Of a DNA stretch of 64,000 bases, positions 36,003 to 48,452 are shown one piece after another. The position numbers were made by a program, and so were the translations under genes. Position 1 is the first letter of the stretch. Every line of letters starts with the position of its first letter. The notes under the pieces were generated by a model. The model had not been told where the DNA came from. It worked only from the letters and a program-made list of their open reading frames with translations, and made no database searches. Source of the DNA: Pogona vitticeps (Eukaryota > Chordata > Lepidosauria > Squamata > Agamidae); NCBI RefSeq assembly GCF_051106095.1, contig NC_135787.1, positions 160,154,001 to 160,218,000 of the forward strand. Direction: 5' to 3'.

Positions 36003-36077
36003 ACTGCACTTCAGCGTTTCAAGGCAGCAGGAGTGTAAGAAACCTCCGTCCACAGAAAGGCCCTTTCTTTCTCAAAG
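36003..36077 (+). other. EMP1: Candidate non-coding first exon of EMP1
   Basis: A moderately GC-rich stretch ends in CTCAAAG followed by a GTAAGG donor at 36078. A TATA-like TTATAA lies at 35972-35977, about 30 bases before the proposed start near 36003. It is on the same strand as the EMP1 coding exon and 22.8 kb upstream. EMP1 is known to have a 5' UTR exon far from its start-codon exon. The start site is guessed from TATA spacing. No coding potential is claimed. It could instead be an unrelated promoter or chance. Confidence 0.35.
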
Positions 36078-36252
36078 GTAAGGCTGCTTTCTGGCATACC
36101 TGACTGCACGCATCTGTTTGCTGTGTCTAAGCTGGCATTGCTTGCTTTGAGCTAGGAGCAGCTTTCCTTCCTGTTCCTGCCAGGAAAGTTTCAGAGGGTT
36201 TTGCCCTTGATTTTAACACACTCGGGTTACAATTCTATAGTCGAGCTTGGAT

Positions 36253-36357
36253 ACCTTTCTTTTTGGACTACAAATCCCAGGATTTGTATGTTCCAGCTTG
36301 CTCACTAACAAGGCTGGCTAGGGGATTCTAGGAACTGTAGTCCAGAAAAGAATCTTT
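36253..36357. mobile_element. Small foldback MITE (ACTACAAATCCCAG type)
   Basis: CTTTCTTTTTGGACTACA on the left pairs with TGTAGTCCAGAAAAGAA on the right, with a centre of about 60 bases. It lies about 180 bases downstream of the candidate EMP1 exon 1 donor. Confidence 0.55.
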
Positions 36358-39300
36358 CCCAAGCTTGTCAAGATACTGAAGTGCCAGCCTTGTTGAATTC
36401 AATAGGATGTGTTGCTTGAGTAGACGTGCATCAGCTTGAGCTGTCATTTCACTTAGAAGGTCCCGCCAGCCACATTTTTTTGCAGGAATCTCAAGCCAAT
36501 GAAGTGGCAGCTTGCAGGCTGTGTTGCTAAACGGCAACAATTAAGGCATGCATGTTGACTATAGAGCGAGGGAGAGAAAATGGAAGAGCTTCATGTGTCA
36601 ACACCCCAAAGCAGGGAATTGCCACATTCTTTTATTAAGACACTCTTGGTTTTGCAGACTTCACGGTTGGGCAAAAGTTTGCTGTGCTGTGTTTTGGAAT
36701 GAAACTTCAAGTGAAGGTAGGGCTGATGTTTCTCAGACCACAATGAATTCATTCACTCCAAAGCAGTCTGCTTCTTTTTGCATATAAATTCTGGAAATAA
36801 CAGGACAAACAGATCTGGATTAGGCTTCTCTGCCCCACTAGAATGACCACAGGCTGGTTGGAAATCCTGGGAAGCTCTAGCCCTAAAAGTAACTTCTCCA
36901 ATTTACATGAAACAGTGATGATTTTCATGGGGATTTTAAGTAGGATGAAGCCACATCAATCTAAATGGCTCGGTTGCTTGCAAACTAGCTTTAGACAAGG
37001 TTTGACCTACCTAGCTTTCCTCAGTAAACGTCTTACTGCAAGCAGTCCACTAATAGATGTGTACTGTAGTGTCAATTAGTTAATGGATACCATGTTATCC
37101 GAATGTGGATTGTGCCATGTGCTTGGTGGTCTTTCACAATACCGTTGGAATTATTACTGCAAGCAATTTATATGCACTTCTGGATGTCTCTGTGTAGGGT
37201 GAGATTTAATTAGCTCATGTAATTAATTGGCTGGCACCCAAGCAGTTCAGCAATTTGAAATGGTCTTGTCAGTGGACAGTCTGGACTAGTGAGGTTCTAC
37301 TGGGATTACTCTATTCCTCTGTCTCAGCTGTCACAGCTGCTGGCCACTGTTTTGCTTTACATCCTGGAAGTTGCCCCAGTCTAATGGTAGCGAGAAAATT
37401 TCCAGGATTATTACAGCTGGATGTAATCAGACGTCAGTCTCTGGTTGCTGTATTTCTTTCTCCCAAATAGGTCTGCTCAAGATTTTAACCTTAGATCTGC
37501 CTGCAGAAGAGGCCCCCGATTAATAGCTGGATTACTGCTCTTTAAAAGGAAATGTATACACATTTTATCAAACTGGTAGGGGAATTGTGTTTGAACAGAC
37601 CAGCACACTGCTTGAAAGAATGTAGAGTTCCTTAGGTGTGGACTATTTGACATGTTTCCTTTTTTTGCAGCAGATTCTTCTTTTATTGTATAATAAAGAG
37701 AACCTAATTAGACAAGGGAACAACTCTATTTTCTCAGTAACCTAACTGCTTTGAAGGGTCCCATCCAAATATTGCCCAACCAGGAGGCTTCCAAATGAAT
37801 TAAACTGTCCTAACCACAAACTTGCTGTCTGAGCATGATGGGGGTTGTACTCAAACACACTTATAAAACATCAGTTTGGGCAGGAAAGGCTGATCTGGTT
37901 TTTGCACCTCAATTCTACCCATATTGGTGAGGCCAGAGGAAGACATGAAATGGATCTGTGCAAGGACAGAAAAGTTTGTACTTGGGTGTGGATTATTCTT
38001 AGATAAGAAGGCAGTGCAGAACTGCTGTGTTAAAGAGACAGTGATTTGCTCTCTTTTAGAATGGCCTAGAATTCACATATGCTTTTCAAGAAGACTGATG
38101 TTATGATCAACATGTCAAAATTATTTCACTGCGGGCTAGGTTTGATACATCCACTTAGCAAGGTTTACGATAGGCCTTCACTACATGGAACACATAGTGG
38201 AGAGTATTCTTATTTATGATATTGTTGAGCCTTTTTTAGTGCATGTGTGAAGAGCTGTTCCATATGTGTGCCAATACACTACGAAAAGCAAAAGGCATAT
38301 AGTTAGAGCAAATTTTTGTATTAGCCAACATAAACGTTATCTCTGCACTGCTGTAATGAAGACTATAAGGGTTTAGGGTCAGGTTAAATAGCTTTGTCTT
38401 ACGAATCAATAAATGTGACTGCTTTACATGGCCTCAGCACACTTGTTCAGTCAAAATAGTACGAGAAGATAATTTTATTAGTAAACAAATGCAGGAGACA
38501 ATTTTAGAGTTTTCTGCCCTCCAGTCCCATTGCCTGTCCCCATGAAAGTTTGAAAATCATAGCAGGACCGGCAGAGTGCCAGGGGAACTCTCCTGACCTC
38601 AATAAGGATGGTCTTTCCCAAAAGTTGGATCACGCTGCAGCACTTGTCTGATTTAGGGACATCATGTGAAGTTCACCCATGATTATGGGGTGATGTGTTG
38701 CACATGCAATGACACATGACTTTCTATGAATACAAGGAGTGGGTCTGGACTGACAGCCAGGACAGAATGCTTCAGGTGACTCATCCTGTCCTGTGCAGAA
38801 AAGAGAAGATGAAAGTTGCTCAAGGAACATCTCAGGGCAGGGAATGGGTGGGACGCTCATATGTGCTGCCTTCCTTTCCTGCTGCCGATCAAAAACAGTC
38901 CTGCCCAGTCTGGCTAAGAGTACATCTAGCCCACTGACTGGCAACTTAAAATCCTTGCCCCAAATCTGGTTCTCCAGGAACCCAGCTGAGCCCCCTAAGC
39001 GTTCTCAGGGGACCACCCTTTTTCTTCATGATGCCATCATTTGGTAGATTCCCAGCTTTATACTTTCTTCATTTTGAAAGGTGGAAATGCTTCTCTAAAG
39101 TTTTGGTTTCTGTCAGCAGCAGTTTCAAACCAAAACATGCTGGCCTTATTTTTGGCCTGACCCCTTTGCCGTGGTCATGCCCAACACTGCACTGTGCCTC
39201 CAAAAACCTCTTTGAAATTAAATACCCAGTAACCAGTTTCTAGCAGTGGCCGGCCAGATCCCTCCAGGAAACTCACAGGCAAGGCAGGAAGGCAACAGTC

Positions 39301-40160
39301 TTCTGCTACAATTTCATTCCAATATCTGATAGTCAGAGGCGCACTGCCCTGAATGTGGAGCTTACATTTAGCTATTATGGCTAGTAGGCATTGATTTGAA
39401 TGGAGAACCATCAGTGAATCAAAACTCATGAGATCTCCACGTATGTCATCATAGTTTGTCATACATTCTGCTAATTTTCTCTAATGAAGAGATACTTGTT
39501 CCCCTACTAATATTCCCATTCATTAACATAAAATCAGGGACATTTCTCTGGGAGCTTCCAATATCAGAGAGGAGGCAAGAGATGGCTGGGGAAAGAAGCT
39601 GCTACTATTTTATGCTACTGTCTTTATTGCTCATCTGCTATATTTTTATCTGTAGGGCTTATAGTTCATTTATTGTCACTTTAACTGGCTCTTTATGCAT
39701 TTTGATCTTTTCCCCCACCTGAAAATGGGCTAGCCTTTTAAAACAAACACTTGAACAAATCAACCAGTTCCATAAATTCCCTGCATTCATTGCTTGCAAT
39801 TTATTCCAGAGAAAAGGAATTTGCCATGGTTCCCTTCCTGATATTTCAAAAACATAAGGAAAGGACTGAGTCCTTACTCCCAGGCTTGAAATATACATAG
39901 ATACAGACCTGAGATAATCTTTTTGCCTTCAACTTGACCATAGCTAAGAGATGTGAAAGATGGCTGTGATTTGTGTGAAATGGGCTGCATTTGAAGCAAT
40001 TTTTTAAAATTTCAATATACCTAAAGGAAATGAAAGTCAATGTTGGTTCAGTTTTCTGCTTTGGGAGAAGATGCAACAAATATAAAACTTGGTTAAACTG
40101 ATAATGCAAGGTACAGCAGAAATACAGATAATCCCTAAGCATGTAAGCAGGGCATCTCTG

Positions 40161-40199
40161 TTTTTTTTTTGTTGTTGTTGTTGTTGTTTTTTTTTTTGG
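40161..40199. repeat. T-rich run with TTG units
   Basis: T10, about six GTT units, then T10. Confidence 0.9.
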
Positions 40200-40659
40200 A
40201 GCCCAGCAATACTCAGCAGACTCAAGCCTTTGGCAGTGGATGCCCTTGACTCTTCATATAGCAAGAGCAGGGAAAATCACTTTGTACGTTAGGACGCCTC
40301 TCAAAGTCGCTCTGAAATGAGCTTTGATTCCTGGATTGAGAAAATGCATTTGGTCATATCGGCCTGGACAATTGCCTGAGAAGTTAATGGAGCCAGAGTG
40401 TACCTTCGTGGATCTGTGACTTCAGTTGTCTTACAAAATGGGCTACTCTTAAGCTTTTAGTTCTGCAAGAATCACTAGCCATTTTGCAGGTCAACAGGAA
40501 AATTACAAGGAAACAGATGGTCATTCTGATCTTTTCTCATGAGGATTCTTTCCTGTAAACCATATGGAATTGCTGGAAATCTTTTCAGTTTACTGTTTCA
40601 GCACTGCCCTGTCTCATTGTGTGTGAGAAGAAATACATTTCTGAGCTTGGTGTTGCACA

Positions 40660-40735
40660 CATTTGTTGGGCTACAGTCAGCAGACCCCTGGTTAGGGATA
40701 TTGGGAGCTGTAGTCCAAATGCATCAGGTGACCAT
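40660..40735. mobile_element. ACTACAA-type MITE fragment
   Basis: TTGTTGGGCTACAGTCAGCAG and, inverted, GGGAGCTGTAGTCCAAATGC. The layout is the same as the pieces at 1782 and 36253. Confidence 0.45.
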
Positions 40736-40892
40736 AAGGCTGGCCCAGAAAATGCTGATGTAGAAAATTCAGATGCAACTGTCTGTAATGGAGCTGAGTG
40801 TTCCTCAACCAAGCATTTCAAGGACGGTCCCTCTGGCTATGTTTCCTTTAGGTTTCCAGGAATGATTTACCACAAAATATTGTTTCTGAGTG

Positions 40893-41118
40893 CCTGCCTG
40901 CAGAGCCAGAGGCCAGAAGTTGGAATCTTCACTATGTCTTCCAGGAGAGGGATCAACCAAGATCACCTGGAATGTTTGGGGCTGATGGGTTTAAATGTTC
41001 TGCCATCTGTGTGGCCTTGGACAAGCTGCCTAGTCCAAGAACGCCACTGGCCGGAGGGACTGATAAACCAGTTCCAAGTACTCTCTACATAGGAAATCCT
41101 AGGACGTTTGCCATTAAT
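40893..41118 (+). repeat. tRNA-derived SINE (RTE-tail family), diverged
   Basis: CCTGCAGAGCCAGAGGCCAGA matches the tRNA-like head of the copy at 51385. GGCCTTGGACAAGCTGCCTAG and GTACTCTCTACATAGGAAA match its body. It is old and in plus orientation. Confidence 0.65.
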
Positions 41119-43469
41119 TGGAATCAGATAACAATTATTTTAAGGACTGAGGGACAACTGAGAAAATGCAAAACAGTGTGGTAGTGGGAATAGGAAGCAG
41201 AGTGGGCGCCAGTTTCCTCATGCTCTGGTGCAGGAAGAAAAATGCTGCTCCCTGCTGCTACCCAATCCTTCTCCAGGTCTCTCTGCTAGCATGTAGCAAC
41301 ATCCACATGGGGAGAGGGGAAGAAGAAGCTGAGGAAAATGGTGGAAACCTTGTCATCTTCTTTCCTCAAATGGCTGACTGTCTGCCTTAATAGCTTGGCC
41401 ACTTCTCAGCTAGCTGTTATGACAAAGCCATAGCTTTGGGGACCCTCAGAGCCAGGCGTTATCAAACTACCTAGTTAAAAAGCAACCATGTCATGTATGA
41501 GGCAGGTGGCAACTTAAGAAAAGAAGACACAGTCAGCAGCCGATTGAGTAGGGTGTGTTTGTGGCTGTGCTGCCATCCTAGCATTCTACTGTCTGTGAGG
41601 CAAGTCACTTCACCAATGGCTGGCCCACCCCTGGGAGAAAGGATTTGGTTCTGAATGTGCAGTTCAAACCCCCTTATCTTTACAAAAGACCAGGTTCTGG
41701 TAGAGATTTAAGAAATACTAGGACTGGTGTGTTTTGTATGAATCATCCTAGCCGCCTGTATTTTTTGCCTTTCCTTCAAGGCCTGGCTGTTGGGGCTGTT
41801 GGGGAAAGGTGGTTTGCTTGTTTTCTTGATTACAGGTTACAACAACTTATACCTTACCTCTAAGAAAAAATGCATAACAGTGTAATTTTGGACAGCATCA
41901 AGCAAATATCCTGTCAAAAAAAAAGAGAGCAAATCTCTTTTGAAAAGCAGTTTAAACAAGGAGTATTAGGAAGGATTTGTGCCATTATGAGCAGGTTGCT
42001 CAAAGGAAACAGGGCAGGTGAAAGAATAGCACTAAGCTCAGCATTCTGACATCTCACAAAAGGCCATAGCCCAGTTATTCTACTTTCTCCAGATGCGTTG
42101 TACATGATAGCTCAGGAAAAAGAAATGTTCCACTTCTGCTTAGTTTTCATCATAGTTATATGTTAGAAGAAAAAAAAGCTTTCCAATAAATCAAAAGAGC
42201 TTCAATCATGGGTCACATTTTTCTTTAGGGAAAAAGAAATTGGGTGGCAACTAACGTTTCTAGCTTGCCAGGGATGTTTGCATAAGTCATGGTTAAACTG
42301 CCTGGGTTTTAAATGGAAAATGGAAAGAACTGGCCATACTAGACCTTGATCTGTGGCTGCATATGACTGCTTTGGGCAACCCACATTCCTAGCTGACCAC
42401 ACCTTATTCTCTATCTCCTGCCCCCTCCCTCCTGCCATGAGTAGTACACTTGGTAGCCCTGCAGGAGGGTTTCATGGTTCTGAGGGCATGCGTCTTGATA
42501 AAAGGGAGCAGAGAGCATGCTCATAGTTTCTGTCTTACAGTCAGGTCAGAGTCTGCTGGAGAATTGTTTAAAAATGGCATACTCAAGTCCAATGTCCACA
42601 TGTATGATGTCAATGGGCTGTGGAGTGGGCCTTGAGGGGCAGGTGGGAGGAAGCTGCTGGAAAGGAGGTTGAATGAATACAAATAGAAATGAGAGCAAAG
42701 AACAAAAAACTTTGGGGCCAAGAAAGAGAAACACAAAGAATTCCCACAATCTGCAGAATCTGCAGAAGCAGAACTGGATCACTTGCTGTGGAATTCGTTG
42801 TTGCTCTTACTGCTATAGATGTGGATTGACCACTGCTAGCTCGTGTGTTAGTGAATCTTGAACCAGAGTTTGAAAAGTTACTTTCTGAAAGTAATTGATT
42901 GCAAAATATCCTGAAGTCACTAATTGCATTATATGTTCCTTTAAAAAAAAAGTAACCTTTTCCCTTACTCAGTTTTGTGCTGTTTTAGTTCCTTTTGGTG
43001 GTGGTGGGGATAATTTATCCTACAATGTAAGAAAATGATCTGAGGTGGGGTTCTGTCCCAAAATTACACACACACCCTAGAATGCAAACTTCCAAAAAGT
43101 AATGCGAGAAACTAACAAGTAAACCTTACCTGTTAAATTGGGGGGTTGGGCGGGGAATATTATTAGCCACTGCTTTATTTATGAAAAGGAGTAGTGCAAA
43201 ATCTACTATGCTTTTCTCAAGCTCTCCCCTGAGTACTTTATCCTTCTACTCAGAAACCAACCTCTTATAATCACACTTTGCCTCCTTTGTATGAATACAT
43301 TTAGGGTAGAAGACTGATAACCTGTGGTGAAAATAGAAAAAGGAGATGATAGCTATTCTGCATAATTTAGGGACAGAATGAGCTAATGAGCTATGCTACA
43401 TTGAGTTAGACAAAATGTCCATCTAGCTGTGAGGTTTTAGTGGCATAATATCAGATGGACTGGAAGCGG

Positions 43470-43572
43470 TTCTTTGGGGCTTCAGGTAGGAAGGAGGTTT
43501 CCCTTTTCCACCTAAACAGGCCGGATCCTTCTGCATGCCAAACAGGTGCTCTACCACTGTGTTATAGCTCCT
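43470..43572 (-). repeat. tRNA-derived SINE fragment (gcatgcagaagg family)
   Basis: In reverse: AGCTATAACACAGTGGTAGA (43551-43570), then CACCTGTTTGGCATGCAGAAG and GGATCCGGCC. This is the head of a common squamate tRNA-type SINE. Confidence 0.65.
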
Positions 43573-43894
43573 CCTAATGATAGTGTGCACTCTTGCAAAA
43601 TATTTGTTTGTGGTCTTCTGGATGTGGCATTAATCAGAACACCCAGGAGAAAAACTTTGGACAATCCAAACTAAGGCATTTCTTAATCCAGATTTGATCT
43701 CTACAAGTAACAGTGACTGGGTGTTTTTTTTCTGCCATCTTTTATCCAGCTAGTTAGGGTGTAATTACAGAGAAATAAATTGCAGTTTGGATGGCTTGTG
43801 AAGTTGTCTGGTGTAATCTATCTCCTTATGATCACACAACATACAGTATAGGAAAATGTGCTCTAGCCCGACCCTGATATGATTCTATCTACTT

Positions 43895-44415
43895 TTCAGG
43901 CCTGGGCTGGAGCAATTCCTGGGCAGATTGAAGGGTTCCTTTAAGGGGAATTGCTCCTTTTAAAGCAACCCTTCTCAGTGCAATCACACACACACACCTT
44001 TGCAGCCATCTGATCACACCTGTAGTCTTCAGCCAGTAGTTGAAGACATCTTTCATGGCATGGTTAGAAATGTTGTTCCCAGCCTGCTACTTCCTACAAA
44101 TCAAGTCCTCCTTAAAGTGGGAACATCCCCCCATTTCTTCTTTATATATCGGGAATAAAGCCTTAGGGTACAATCTGACAGGGAAAGAGGTCACATACGA
44201 GATTCCTTGTGGCGTGGTCTGGTGTGAGCAGATTACTAATGAGCAACAGTGTTCCAGCTTGACCGTGATCTGTGCCCAAGCTGGACCTTTAACAACAGAA
44301 CTACTCTTTTGGGGTGCTGGGCTGGAGCGATTCCTGGATGGACAGAAGGGTCACTTTAAAGGACATTGCTCCTGCCCTTCTGACCTTTTCCAGTATGATC
44401 AGGTGTGATCCTTTC
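43895..44415. repeat. Local duplicated block with inverted flanks
   Basis: Segments starting GGGCTGGAGCAATTCCTGGG (about 43904) and GGGCTGGAGCGATTCCTGGA (about 44321) are direct, roughly 55-bp repeats about 80% alike. Between and beyond them TGATCACACCTG (44010) and CAGGTGTGATC (about 44400) are inverted. It may be an unrecognised DNA element. The 122-codon frame across 44040-44408 shows no protein-family features. Confidence 0.45.
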
Positions 44416-46608
44416 TCACTGTTGGATCGCATTCTGATTTTAGTGTTGGGATATAAATGGGAAAAGACAAGCTAGTGAGTCAATATTTTTATATTGTAGC
44501 TTCCGCTGAATTATTTGCAAGGTTGTCTCCAGTACAGAACTCCTGAAGGTGGTTGAAAAGCGGGCAGCCCTAAGTGGTGCCCTATATGGCACATTTCTGA
44601 TGAATCCAGGTGAATGTTTCTTGCCCTCTTTTTTTAAACAGCTGTTTATATTGTGGCATACAATGTGTTTTCCCTGCCTAAATATTTTTACTACTCTGCT
44701 TGGACAAAAAACAAGCCCAACCCCAGTTATGAAAACATGTATGTTTTCATTCCCATAGCCAACTCAGAGGTGGGATGTGTAAACACTTGTATTAAGACCG
44801 TAGCCAAATGTCACATTGCTTGTTTCTATATGAGTGAGCAATTGTGTGCATTTTTCAGTTCTAATTTGAACAACCAGTGTGTTTTCCCTATAGCTATTCT
44901 ATTATCATGAAAACTGAAGAAAAGGAATTGGATGAAGCAGTGGGGGAGATCTTTACTCTGGGTGCTCCAGATGTTACATTTCTCTGCTTTGCTTATACTG
45001 TTGCAGTAACAATTACATCAGTTCTGTAAGGCAGGGCAACCTTTTGGTGTTGTAATGGTGGTGATGGTAAAGAATATTGGAGCTGGGAGCAAGTGGTCTA
45101 CCAGAGACCATACAGGTGACTTCAGGGCTGGGGAAAAAAATTGAAATCCATGACTTCGACTTTAAATAAACATGCTGCTCTCTCTTCTGAATTGACCCTG
45201 TCCTTTGCTTACTTTTGTTATACACACACAACCCGGGTCATCCACCCTTTTTACTAAAGTGATGAAGCTGGAACAACAGGTGGCTCTTCAGACTATTACC
45301 CTCAATGACATGCTGTAGGCAATCTTTCCATCAGGCAAAGACTAAATGGGTCTAAAGAGACTGTTGCAGCCAGCAGCCTGGTTACTTCCCTTGAACCCTG
45401 AGCCAAGTTCCTTGCTGCTAGAGAAGAGAGCTATCTGTGCCTCATTCCTTGCTATGTGCCCCTAACCTAGGCTGCTGCCCTTGGCTGGGTCACTGGTCTT
45501 GCAGGTAGATCCACCTCCCAGTTTAACTGCCCTTTGGACATAGAATTGGGAGTGTACCCCTTTGTCCTTCACTAAAGGCAGCAAAATGGGCTGTCCTAAC
45601 ATCATATTGCCCTGAACCCAAACATGGAAATGACACTTTTTTGGACTGCAGCTTCTACAATCCCCAGCCAGCTATGCTCGGTTACAGAGACATGTGACCA
45701 CTTTGTGACAGCCAGATCATTTTGAAGTCACTGATTTCCTAAGCTTTTCCTGTAAATGAGTCAGAGGAAGAACAGAATAGTTGTCCAAATTCATATTACG
45801 ATATCTACTCCTGAATTGACAATAGTTCACTACTGTCATACTTTAATTTCTTGTTAAAGTACCAGTCATATGGGAAATGCTGATCCCATAGTTACATCCC
45901 ATGTCAACATTTGTACCCACAGTCAATGTACGTGGGATATAAGGTATGAGTTTCTGAGTTTTTCTGAACTGATTTGGAGCCCAGCTACATGATGCCAGAT
46001 TTTCAGTGGCTTTTGGAGATGTACCAAAGATGCCGAGTCCTCTTCTGAAAATTATACATAGGTGTGAGTGGTGCCCATGTGCACATACACTTCAGACACA
46101 ACAGAATTCAAGTACAAATAGAGATCCTTGAAAATACCTGTGTGCATATACTAGTCTGGAGGTCTTTGTCAGGAGGTCAAATTGACACAATTCAACCAGG
46201 ACAGTCACATATTTGGTGGGTCTATGATTCAGAATGGCATTGGCCTGTCTCTCTCAGGAATTAAAAAACTGGGATGCAGAACAATTGTCCCTCTGGATGT
46301 ATTGACCTACATACCTGCCAGTCAACATGGTCAGTGGGTAAAGAACTACAGGAGGCGAAGCCTAAAACAACTGGTAGGCCAATCTCTTGCCACAAAAGGA
46401 TATGATTATACAACACATTTTTAAAAAGGGTGGGGTATTGTGTTCCCTAATAACATATATGTTGCTATGTTCAGAATCTGTGAGACACACAGTTCAGCCT
46501 TGAAAGTTTGCCGTAGAGTGCGACACCCACAGGTTTATTTGTCCTCACACACCCAAATGTTTTCCAGTTTACTGTAGGTTTTCTGGAATTATCTTGAAAA
46601 AGGATAAA

Positions 46609-46805
46609 ATTCTCATTTATTGATTTCTTTTCGATTGCACCTTTCCTCCAATGAGCTCAAGGTGATGTTACTCTCAAACATTCCTCTGAGGTAAGTTAGG
46701 CTGAGAAGACATAATTAGCCCAAGTCAGTTTTGTGACCAAGCAGGGATTTGAATCCAGAGTCCTGAACCCTGTTCATACACTCTGGCCTTTATACAACAT
46801 GAGCT
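46609..46805 (-). repeat. MIR-like / squamate tRNA-derived SINE
   Basis: In reverse: GGACTCTGGATTCAAATCCC (B box), GACTTGGGCTAATTATG, CAGCCTAACTTACCTCAGAG, and a tail block CACCTTGAGCTCATTGGAGG. This is the layout of MIR-like SINEs in squamates. Confidence 0.7.
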
Positions 46806-46928
46806 CTTTTTTAAACAAGAGCAGTAACATAGGAATTCTCCAGGAACCTTTGCTAAATAGTGCAGGTGGTGTGAGGAAACACATATAAACCCAACACTTT
46901 CCTGATGTGCAATGGTGTTGCATGAGAC

Positions 46929-46990
46929 AGACTCTCTCTCTCTCTTTCTGTATGTGTGTGGGTGTGTGTATGTGTATGTGTGTGTGTGAT
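46929..46990. repeat. (CT)n/(TG)n compound microsatellite
   Basis: A CT run followed by imperfect TG/TATG units. Confidence 0.95.
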
Positions 46991-48178
46991 ATATTAGCCT
47001 AGCTGCGGAAAGAACTCTGTGAGGCTTCCATTCATTGCAGCTCCCCTTCCTCTGTTCCTTCTTGCTCCCCCTTCCCCCTTCCCTGCACGTCTGGAACAGA
47101 AGTAGCCAGGGGCAAAGGGCGACACTCTCTTTCCCTCCAGTGGTTGCTTTAGGCTGCCTTCCAGGCCTCACAACAGCTGCCTGTCTCCACCCCTCCCTCC
47201 TCTACTGCCAAGAGAGCTTTGGAGTTTCTACCGAATCTCTCTCTCACGTGGCTTCGCTAGCACTCCAGGGCTGCTGTTTCTGTCTTTCTGAGCAAGCACC
47301 AGCCACTTGGCTCTTGCCTTGGCAACAGAGAATCACCCATTCCCCAAATGAATCATAGCCTTGAAGCTGGGAAACCAAGAGCGCAGCTCATGTTTTCCGT
47401 TCCTGCCCTCACCGCAAGCTAGAGCAAAGCTGCTCCCTCCAGTGTGCTTTTCCCAGCAGCCATTTCTTTCTGTCAGACAGGGCTTGCTCAGTAAGCGGGG
47501 GGGGGGGGGGTTCCACTGGGATCCTGTTCCATCTCTTCATCGGTTTCCCTTCATCAAGGAAACCCCTCCTAAAAACCAGCTGACACATGTTAAGTTGGCT
47601 TCATGGCGCATCTCATTCTGGTTTGCTTCAGACCCCTGCCAACGTTTGCATACTCCTGGGCACTGAATATAACCTGCTGTAGGCTGTTGTATGTACATGC
47701 AGGGTACATATTTGGATCTTTCTAATTCCTGCTCATAAATCAAAAAGTCCTAAAGCTCCCAGGAGACCTTGCTGCTGAAAGACTCAGTAGGCGAGCCCAG
47801 TCCAAGCATCAAAGACAGAACCTGTGGGCAACCTACAGTAGCACATCTGTGGCATGGTGGGGAGCAGAGCAACGGGAAGAATAAATGGATGAGAGACCCC
47901 TGTCGTGCATTCTCAATTGGCTTCGGTTTTGTATCATCATACCCTTGTAACCAACTCTTTGGGAGAAATGACAGGTCCCTTAAAGTCTGACCATTGTTGT
48001 ATCCCTTCTAATGAGTCAGTAAATGGTGACATCCTCTTATTAGATCATCCTAAAATACTCACTGCCATGTATCTCAAACTGGACTCTCAGTAAAACTGAG
48101 TCACATCCTATGCAAACAAGGAAGAGCAGAATATACATAATGTCACTCTCCCATCATATAGGAAGCTACCTAATACTA

Positions 48179-48274
48179 GCCTTCCCAAATTTTCAGCCCT
48201 TCTGGTATGTTAGGGCTCTAATTCCTGTCATAACTAGCTGGCACAGCTACTGGTGGAAGTTGTGGAGGAAGGCT
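48179..48274. mobile_element. Small foldback MITE
   Basis: Begins GCCTTCCCAAATTTTCAG and ends GTTGTGGAGGAAGGC. The inverted ends and roughly 95-bp length fit the small hAT-like MITEs elsewhere in the window. The flanking duplication is not clear. Confidence 0.45.
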
Positions 48275-48299
48275 ACTCTTGGTCCTAAAGTGTAGTACT

Positions 48300-48452
48300 G
48301 TTTACTCTGACTGGTAGGGCCTCAGGGTCTGAAGCAAAAAAAATGTGCCCTCCCCATCTCCTGACCTTTCTAACTGGAGATGCCATGGATATAACCTAGA
48401 ACCTTCTGCATGCAAAGCAGTTCCCCTGCCACTGAACTACAGATGCTCCTTT
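48300..48452 (-). repeat. tRNA-derived SINE (gcatgcagaagg family)
   Basis: In reverse: CATCTGTAGTTCAGTGGCAG (A-box-like), TTTGCATGCAGAAGGTTCTAG, GGCATCTCCAGTTAGAAAGG and, near the left end, AGGCCCTACCAGTCAGAG. Family members at 43470 and 50757 share these. Confidence 0.75.

Noticed and set aside
46725-47171. 148-codon minus-strand frame
   Set aside because: It includes a TG microsatellite and part of a SINE, so it is not a gene.
47000-47360. GC-richer stretch as alternative EMP1 promoter
   Set aside because: Pyrimidine-rich with no TATA or clear donor. The 36 kb segment fits a first exon better, though this is not excluded.
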